Below, piece by piece: positions 27,774 to 32,823 of a stretch of 32,823 nt of DNA (the stretch's first letter is position 1; each line of letters opens with the position of its first letter). The notes under the pieces are model-generated. The model saw only the letters and a list, made by a program, of their open reading frames with translations. It ran no database searches and was not told the DNA's origin. Source of the DNA: Legionella sp. 515359 (GTDB lineage Bacteria; Pseudomonadota; Gammaproteobacteria; Legionellales; Legionellaceae); NCBI GenBank assembly GCA_025941565.1, contig JAPCYN010000012.1:1-32823 (forward strand). Direction: 5' to 3'. The position numbers and the translations under genes were made by a program.

Positions 27774-28796
27774 ATGCGACAAATACCAAGCTTGGGGTTT
27801 ATTGCAATAATATTGCTGCTTTTTTCATTCTCAACTTATTCAAATACCGCATTTACTCAAAGAAAGGATGTGCAGTTTTTTATCAATAGTATGGTCAAAG
27901 AACATCACTTTAATGCCAAAGAACTCACAGCCATAATGAATCAAGTGGTCATTCAGCCGGATATCATCGAATCAATGGAGAAACCCTATGAAAAGAAAAA
28001 TTGGGATGTCTACAGAGATTTATTCCTCACTCCCGCACGTTTAAAAGGTGGATTGGACTATTGGGTTGCTAACAAAACGGCTTTAGACAAGGCTCAAAAA
28101 AAATATGGCGTTCCACCAGAAATCATTATTGCAATTCTAGGTGTAGAAACTTTGTATGGGGAACGACAGGGAGATCATCGAGTTCTTGATGCATTGGCAA
28201 CATTGGCTTTCAACTATCCGAAACGTGCACCCTATTTCACTAAAGAATTAAAAGAATACCTGCTTCTTTGTCGTGAGCATGGAGTTCCAGCAACTCAATA
28301 TAAAGGATCGTATGCTGGAGCCATAGGTCAACCACAATTCATGCCCAGCAGCTACCGTAACTTTGCTGTTGATTTTAATAATACAGGAAAGCGCGATCTG
28401 GTAACGAATAATGCTGATTCCATAGGAAGTATTGCAAATTACTTCTACCAACATGGCTGGAAATCCAATGATGGCGTTGTGCAGAATGCTAAATTGGTAG
28501 GTACACGATATAAACGCATTCAAGTGAATCCTAAAAGGCCCAATTATAACTATTCACAATTAATCGCACATGGAGTCAAGCCATTGACTGCAGCATATAA
28601 TCACCCTTCACGTGCTGCATTAATCGAACTGGTAACCGCTAAAGGAAATGAATATTGGATTGCTTATCCAAATTTCTTTGTTATTACCCGTTACAACTCA
28701 AGCCCACAGTATGCACTCGTAGTTTATCTGCTGGCACAACAATTAAGACAACAATGGACTGCAATGAATATAAAAAAAACTAGAGCTTATGCTTAG
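27774..28796 (+). CDS. mltB: Lytic murein transglycosylase B
   Basis: Periplasmic enzyme that cuts peptidoglycan glycan strands. A signal sequence covers about the first 23 residues (IAIILLLFSFSTYS), with no lipobox Cys, so it is probably soluble or cleaved. The catalytic Glu is E125 in ILGVETLYGE. Family blocks such as YAGAIGQPQFMPSSYRNFAVD and NADSIGSIANYF are present. 340 residues is near E. coli MltB (361). ATG 27774 has TTAGGA upstream; another ATG at 27768 is out of frame. It ends two bases before lspL, so it is probably in one operon with the type II secretion genes. Confidence 0.95.
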   Translation: MRQIPSLGFIAIILLLFSFSTYSNTAFTQRKDVQFFINSMVKEHHFNAKELTAIMNQVVIQPDIIESMEKPYEKKNWDVYRDLFLTPARLKGGLDYWVANKTALDKAQKKYGVPPEIIIAILGVETLYGERQGDHRVLDALATLAFNYPKRAPYFTKELKEYLLLCREHGVPATQYKGSYAGAIGQPQFMPSSYRNFAVDFNNTGKRDLVTNNADSIGSIANYFYQHGWKSNDGVVQNAKLVGTRYKRIQVNPKRPNYNYSQLIAHGVKPLTAAYNHPSRAALIELVTAKGNEYWIAYPNFFVITRYNSSPQYALVVYLLAQQLRQQWTAMNIKKTRAYA

Positions 28797-28798
28797 AA

Positions 28799-29938
28799 AT
28801 GGATACCCTTTTCCTCTTCGCAAACCATCTTGATGAAACAGGGTGTTTTTGCCTTAAAATGAGTGCAGATGGAGCATTAATTACTCCACCTGCACAACGC
28901 AGCTTTGCCGAAATTAAATCATTGCAATCTGAGTGTAAAACCTTGGTTATTGAAGCAAGTGAGCATGTCAGTCTCCTTAATCTGGAGTTTTCATGGCTGC
29001 CTGAAAGGAAAGCAAGAGTTGCAATTCCTTATGCTTTAGAAGAGAAATTAGCACAACCTGTAGATGAGCTTCATTTCGCGTTCGATAAAGCACGATATCA
29101 AAACAACCAATACCTAATTACTGTTATAAGTAAGCAGCGAATTCGATATTTGATGCAATTGCTCAATGAACAAGGCATTGAATTTTCTGGAATTACTGTA
29201 GATTGGTTTGCCTTGGAACCCCAGGAATTATGTATCAGCGAAGCGACGTTGCTTATCAATACAGATGATTTTAAGGGTGCTCTTTCCGGAGAATTAGCAG
29301 ATATCTATCTGAAAAATCATCCCCAATATCAACCCTTGCTTTTTGCAGACAGTACACTCTCAATTGATTCGTCATTCCCTAAAAGTCAGGAAGCATCACC
29401 TATCTGGATTGCTCAAAGAATATTAAAATCACAATTAATGAATCTTTGCCAAGGAGAAATGCAACACGGACATAAAGCAGATCTGATTAAAAAAGGATAT
29501 CAGCTCGCCGGAGTTCTTTTTTGCCTTTGGTTAATTTCTCTGCTCGTAGTTAATGCAATCAAGTTGCATTTATTAAATAAGCAAACCCAAAAAATTGATG
29601 GGCAAATTGCAGCGATTTATCATGAGTTTTTCCCTGATGCAAAGCAAGTTATTAGTCCCAGGTTTCGCATTTCACAACTGTTAAAAAGTAATAACGTAGA
29701 GGAGCAGAATCGCTTTTGGTTTTTACTCAATCAATTTGCCAAAGTGATGAAAAACGATCACAATGCTCTGGAGCAATTGCGATATCAAAACAAAACTTTA
29801 TCTGTGACGATAATAAGCACTGATTTTGCCAGTTTAGAAGAGTTAGAAAACGAATTAAAAAAACTGCAGCTCAAGGTGAAACAAACTCAAGCATCAACTC
29901 GTGAACAACACGTTGTCGCAACTTTGGAATTAATGTGA
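28799..29938 (+). CDS. lspL: Type II secretion system protein L
   Basis: GspL-type inner-membrane platform protein that recruits the secretion ATPase. The first 230 residues form the actin-like cytoplasmic domain (TLVIEASEHVSLL, ARVAIPYALEEKLAQPVDELHFA). One membrane helix follows at about 238-258 (LAGVLFCLWLISLLVVNAI), then a ferredoxin-like periplasmic domain. At 379 residues it has the usual length. It starts two bases after the mltB stop and overlaps lspM by four bases. In Legionella pneumophila the type II genes are known to be spread over several loci, including a separate lspLM pair, which this matches. Confidence 0.93.
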   Translation: MDTLFLFANHLDETGCFCLKMSADGALITPPAQRSFAEIKSLQSECKTLVIEASEHVSLLNLEFSWLPERKARVAIPYALEEKLAQPVDELHFAFDKARYQNNQYLITVISKQRIRYLMQLLNEQGIEFSGITVDWFALEPQELCISEATLLINTDDFKGALSGELADIYLKNHPQYQPLLFADSTLSIDSSFPKSQEASPIWIAQRILKSQLMNLCQGEMQHGHKADLIKKGYQLAGVLFCLWLISLLVVNAIKLHLLNKQTQKIDGQIAAIYHEFFPDAKQVISPRFRISQLLKSNNVEEQNRFWFLLNQFAKVMKNDHNALEQLRYQNKTLSVTIISTDFASLEELENELKKLQLKVKQTQASTREQHVVATLELM

Positions 29939-30420
29939 AAGCATATTTAAGTACACTTAATGAAAGAGAAAAATGGATGTTGATTAGTGCCATACTGTGT
30001 CTTTTTCTTTATGTGTATTACTTATTTTTGTATAGCCCATTAAGTCAACAGGTAACCCAAAAATCAACACAGTTAGTGGAAAAAACAGCTACTTTGAGTT
30101 GGATGCAAAAAATAAGACAACAAAGTCAGGGGAAGCAAACAGAAAAACAAACAGTTGATAACAGTCAATTATTGACTACTCTGGCAACACAACTCAAAAA
30201 TGATCCAACTCTAAAATTTCCTTATCAGTTGCAACAAACTGGCTCAGGAGATATCCAACTTACTTTTGATGCAGTGGCTTTCAACCTGTTTATTGTTTGG
30301 CTGGGAAAAATAAATCAACACTATGCGATTACAGTGAAACAGTTTGAAGCAGATCGCTCGAAAGCACCAGGAGTGACTCGGTTAATGATTTTGATTAGTT
30401 CGACTTCTAAAGCAGCATAA
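29935..30420 (+). CDS. lspM: Type II secretion system protein M
   Basis: GspM-type protein that binds GspL in the inner membrane. 161 residues: a short cytoplasmic N-terminus, one membrane helix (MLISAILCLFLYVYYLFLY, about 14-33), a polar Gln/Lys-rich linker and a small periplasmic alpha/beta domain (IQLTFDAVAFNLFIVWLGKI). The start is GTG 29935, which shares bases with the lspL stop (GTGA), so it is translationally coupled. No GspN or other secretion gene follows. Confidence 0.92.
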   Translation: MKAYLSTLNEREKWMLISAILCLFLYVYYLFLYSPLSQQVTQKSTQLVEKTATLSWMQKIRQQSQGKQTEKQTVDNSQLLTTLATQLKNDPTLKFPYQLQQTGSGDIQLTFDAVAFNLFIVWLGKINQHYAITVKQFEADRSKAPGVTRLMILISSTSKAA

Positions 30421-30521
30421 TCGATTTGAAATTTGATTAGTTATTTCATAAAAATAAGGAAATTACATGTCAAATTCATCAGTTAAATTGTAGTGACTCC
30501 TTAATCGATGCCAATAACTTT

Positions 30522-30552
30522 CCCCTAGTTAAGGTATTGCCTTAATTCGGGG
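30522..30552. terminator. Hairpin between convergent lspM and the SPOR gene
   Basis: CCCC plus TTAAGG pair with CCTTAA plus GGGG around a short loop (stem with one mismatch and one wobble). It could end transcription from both sides, but the T-tracts are poor. Confidence 0.5.
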
Positions 30553-30566
30553 TTAAATTTCATATT

Positions 30567-31082
30567 CTATTGTTGCACATTACTCCAATTGATTACTGAA
30601 GCACCACTTTTAATTTCGGCTGGTAAAGCGTTTAACGCCTTTTGCGCTTCTTCTGCCGTGCTGTAGGTTCCGTATACCCCTTTGTAACGCGTTCTGCCAT
30701 CACGGTCATATTTTACCTGAGCCATCCGATCTTTTTTTGGCGCTTTATAAAGGACTTGTGCCACTTGAGATGCCTTATCACCTTCCGTCAATTCAATAGT
30801 ATAACTTTGTGGATTTTGGCTGTTTACCCAAGTCTGGTCTCTATCTTTAAATGAAACCGGTGAATGCAGTTCGCTAACATGATATGAATCAGGAACTTTA
30901 ACTTCCTGCGGCTGTTGATATCGATAGTCATAATTAACCGTATTGTAACTTTTTATAGTATATGGCTCTGTTATGTCCGTATAAGAGTATGCTGGATATG
31001 AAAGGTTTTCGCTGTCCTTGGTACAAGAAGACATAGCGAAAGCACAAAGCACCACCAGCGCTAAATTTATTTTTTTATTCAT
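30567..31082 (-). CDS. SPOR-domain lipoprotein
   Basis: Probable outer-membrane lipoprotein with peptidoglycan-binding SPOR domain. From ATG 31082 (171 residues) the signal peptide MNKKINLALVVLCAFAMSSC ends in a lipobox with Cys20. The N-terminal mature part is rich in Tyr, Pro and Ser. The C-terminal about 80 residues match the SPOR pattern (SYTIELTEGDKASQVAQVL, TRYKGVYGTYSTAEEAQKAL, LPAEIKSGASVINW). SPOR domains bind denuded glycans at division sites. AGGGG seven bases before 31082 decides this start over the ATG at 31088. Divergent from the dGTPase gene. Confidence 0.85.
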   Translation of the reverse strand: MNKKINLALVVLCAFAMSSCTKDSENLSYPAYSYTDITEPYTIKSYNTVNYDYRYQQPQEVKVPDSYHVSELHSPVSFKDRDQTWVNSQNPQSYTIELTEGDKASQVAQVLYKAPKKDRMAQVKYDRDGRTRYKGVYGTYSTAEEAQKALNALPAEIKSGASVINWSNVQQ

Positions 31083-31183
31083 GGTCATTCCCCTGATTTA
31101 TAGTTCTTCTTGTTTGCTTCTTGTCTACTATATCTACATAATTAGAAAAAACTTTAGGACATTGTGTTGTTAAAGAACAAATT

Positions 31184-32548
31184 ATGTCTTACAGTAATTG
31201 TTTTATTTCTACGGCAAAACTTATGTGGACACATCGACGTTCTGGACAAACAAATCAAAGAGGAAATCTGGATCATCGGGATCCTTATGAACGAGATCGA
31301 ACACGAGTAATTCACTGCCCAGCTTTTAGACGACTACAAAGAAAAACCCAAATTCTAGGGACTGACGAAGGAGATTTTCATCGCACGCGCCTTACACACT
31401 CACTGGAAGTCGATTCGATAGGACGCAGCATTGTACATAATCTTTTAATGAACCAGGAAAAACATATTGCACTTGCCGGTTTATTACCCAATGATGATCT
31501 GATCTCTGTTATTTGTTTACTTCATGATATTGGCCATCCACCTTTTGGTCATGGCGGTGAAGTGGCGCTAAATTATATGATGCGTCATTATGGAGGGTTT
31601 GAAGCAAATGGCCAAACACTGCGATTACTCACCAAAGTAGAAAGCAGTTACGGCACCTATGGTCTTGATTTAACTCGACGTGCACTGCTTGGTATTTTAA
31701 AATATCCAGTAAAACGTTCCAATCTTGCCGCGCCCAAACAACCTCCAGTTCATGAATCCATTCATAAAACGATAAAAATTAATGACTGGTTGCCACCGAA
31801 AGCTTATTTTGATTGTGAACAACCCGAAATTGATTGGTTGCTCTCTCCTTTCTCCAATGGTGACAAAGAATTATTTCAATCTCTATCACAAATACCTCAG
31901 GGTACAAAATCAGGAAAATCAACCTACCATAGTTTTGACTGTTCCATTATGGATATTGCAGATGATATTGCTTATGGTGTTCATGATCTTGAAGATGCCA
32001 TTCATTTACGTCTTATCAGTCCTTCTCATCTGGATACACCTGAGTTTAGACAGCTATTAAACAACACCTTATTAACCGATCGACAAAATCAGTTAATTGA
32101 TTCGCTATTTTCTCCAGATCTTTATTCACGAAAACAAACGATAGGGGAAATGGTTAATTATTTTATTACCTCAGCTCAAATCATAACGACCAATGAGAAT
32201 TTCGAAAATAATTTGCTCAAATACAATTTGGCACTCAGTCCTGAAGCAAATGCCCTTCTGAATTATTTAAAACAATGCATTTACAATAATGTCATTGACT
32301 CCCAAGAGGCCCGTACATTTGAGTATGGCGGCCAAACCGTTGTACTTAGACTCTTCGATGCCATCAGCTCAAATCCTGCGAGTTTATTAGATAACAAAAA
32401 TAGAGTTTTGTTTAAACAGGCTGAGGATGAAACTGCTGCGTATCGAATTGTATGCGATTACCTGGCCAATATGACAGATGAGTATGCCTATAGAATGCAT
32501 GAGCGATTGTTTGGTTTTAATACAAGAACAATTTTCGAAAGACTTTGA
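31184..32548 (+). CDS. dgt: dGTPase-like HD-domain triphosphohydrolase
   Basis: Hydrolyses deoxynucleoside triphosphates to nucleoside and tripolyphosphate. HD-domain metal ligands are visible: H72 (THSLEV), H114 and D115 (LLHDIGHPPFGHGGE) and a later Asp in MDIADDIAYGVHDLEDA. The conserved N-terminal block HCPAFRRLQRKTQI is present. The 454 residues fit the Dgt-like group, which is shorter than E. coli Dgt (505). ATG 31184 has no strong Shine-Dalgarno sequence. It forms a single unit next to convergent tRNA genes. The preferred nucleotide cannot be told from the sequence. Confidence 0.93.
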   Translation: MSYSNCFISTAKLMWTHRRSGQTNQRGNLDHRDPYERDRTRVIHCPAFRRLQRKTQILGTDEGDFHRTRLTHSLEVDSIGRSIVHNLLMNQEKHIALAGLLPNDDLISVICLLHDIGHPPFGHGGEVALNYMMRHYGGFEANGQTLRLLTKVESSYGTYGLDLTRRALLGILKYPVKRSNLAAPKQPPVHESIHKTIKINDWLPPKAYFDCEQPEIDWLLSPFSNGDKELFQSLSQIPQGTKSGKSTYHSFDCSIMDIADDIAYGVHDLEDAIHLRLISPSHLDTPEFRQLLNNTLLTDRQNQLIDSLFSPDLYSRKQTIGEMVNYFITSAQIITTNENFENNLLKYNLALSPEANALLNYLKQCIYNNVIDSQEARTFEYGGQTVVLRLFDAISSNPASLLDNKNRVLFKQAEDETAAYRIVCDYLANMTDEYAYRMHERLFGFNTRTIFERL

Positions 32549-32620
32549 AAATTCACCGCACTCAAAAGAAAAGTAAGATACTAAGTCTGCTTTAGAAAAT
32601 GAAAGCTATTGAGATGGATA

Positions 32621-32696
32621 TGGCGTCCCCAAGGGGGTTCGAACCCCTGTTACCGCCGTGAAAGGGCAGTGTCCTAGGCCGCTAGACGATGGGGAC
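32621..32696 (-). tRNA. tRNA-Glu (anticodon UUC), copy 1
   Basis: 76-base tRNA. Acceptor GTCCCCA/TGGGGAC, anticodon loop CTTTCAC (anticodon TTC), T-arm GGGTTCGAACC, discriminator G and encoded CCA. Identical to the next copy. Confidence 0.97.
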
Positions 32697-32747
32697 CTGG
32701 ATCTTATAACTTACTACTTTTTACTACTAACTACCATACACCAATAA

Positions 32748-32823
32748 TGGCGTCCCCAAGGGGGTTCGAACCCCTGTTACCGCCGTGAAAGGGCAGTGTC
32801 CTAGGCCGCTAGACGATGGGGAC
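32748..32823 (-). tRNA. tRNA-Glu (anticodon UUC), copy 2
   Basis: Identical in all 76 bases to copy 1, 51 bases away. The 5' base is the last base of the window, so the gene is complete but its promoter is outside. Confidence 0.97.

Noticed and set aside
1-32823. CRISPR array, rRNA genes or prophage
   Set aside because: No regularly spaced repeats, no rRNA segments and no phage structural genes were seen.

Overview
The window comes from a low-GC gammaproteobacterium, almost certainly a Legionella or close relative. The evidence is: a tig-clpP-clpX-lon-hupB-ppiD order; a type II secretion L/M pair standing apart from the other secretion genes; a rlmI-like, kup, rdgC, bamD, lepA-lepB-rnc housekeeping content; and two large proteins without recognisable families that look like Legionella lineage-specific or effector-type proteins. 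No database search was possible, so the assignment rests on family motifs and gene order.

Layout. Positions 1-160 are a short element with perfect 16-bp terminal inverted repeats (MITE/REP-like). Next are a 23S rRNA methyltransferase (minus strand), a broken gene remnant, and a kup-rdgC pair (plus strand) closed by a clean terminator. A 4704-5033 spacer holds a second small element with repeat ends. bamD (minus) and tRNA-Ser (plus) diverge, followed by a cytochrome b561. A membrane protein with a His/Cys cluster lies downstream of ppiD. From 8293 to 17702 the minus strand carries the protein-quality-control block, read in the order tRNA-Pro, tRNA-Arg, tRNA-His, tRNA-Leu, tig, clpP, clpX, lon, hupB, tRNA-Val, tRNA-Asp, ppiD. 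The tRNA genes lie so close to tig and hupB that shared transcripts are likely. A long-stem repeat sits between clpP and clpX.

From 17888 the plus strand has an intact tyrosine recombinase with no visible mobile cargo and a YheS-type ABC-F protein. On the minus strand follow an 823-residue helical-repeat protein and the lepA-lepB-DUF4845-rnc operon. The plus strand then has mltB-lspL-lspM, tightly packed or overlapping. A SPOR-domain lipoprotein (minus) and a dGTPase-like HD hydrolase (plus) diverge, and two identical tRNA-Glu genes end the window.

How the genes work together. Trigger factor, ClpXP, Lon and PpiD cover folding and proteolysis from ribosome to periplasm. LepB, BamD, LspL/M and MltB serve export and the envelope. 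RNase III, LepA and RlmI act on RNA and the ribosome. Most of the window is conserved core. The less ordinary parts are the two unassigned large proteins, the stand-alone recombinase, the three small repeat elements and the tRNA/mRNA joint transcripts. I did not find a convincing new multi-gene system.
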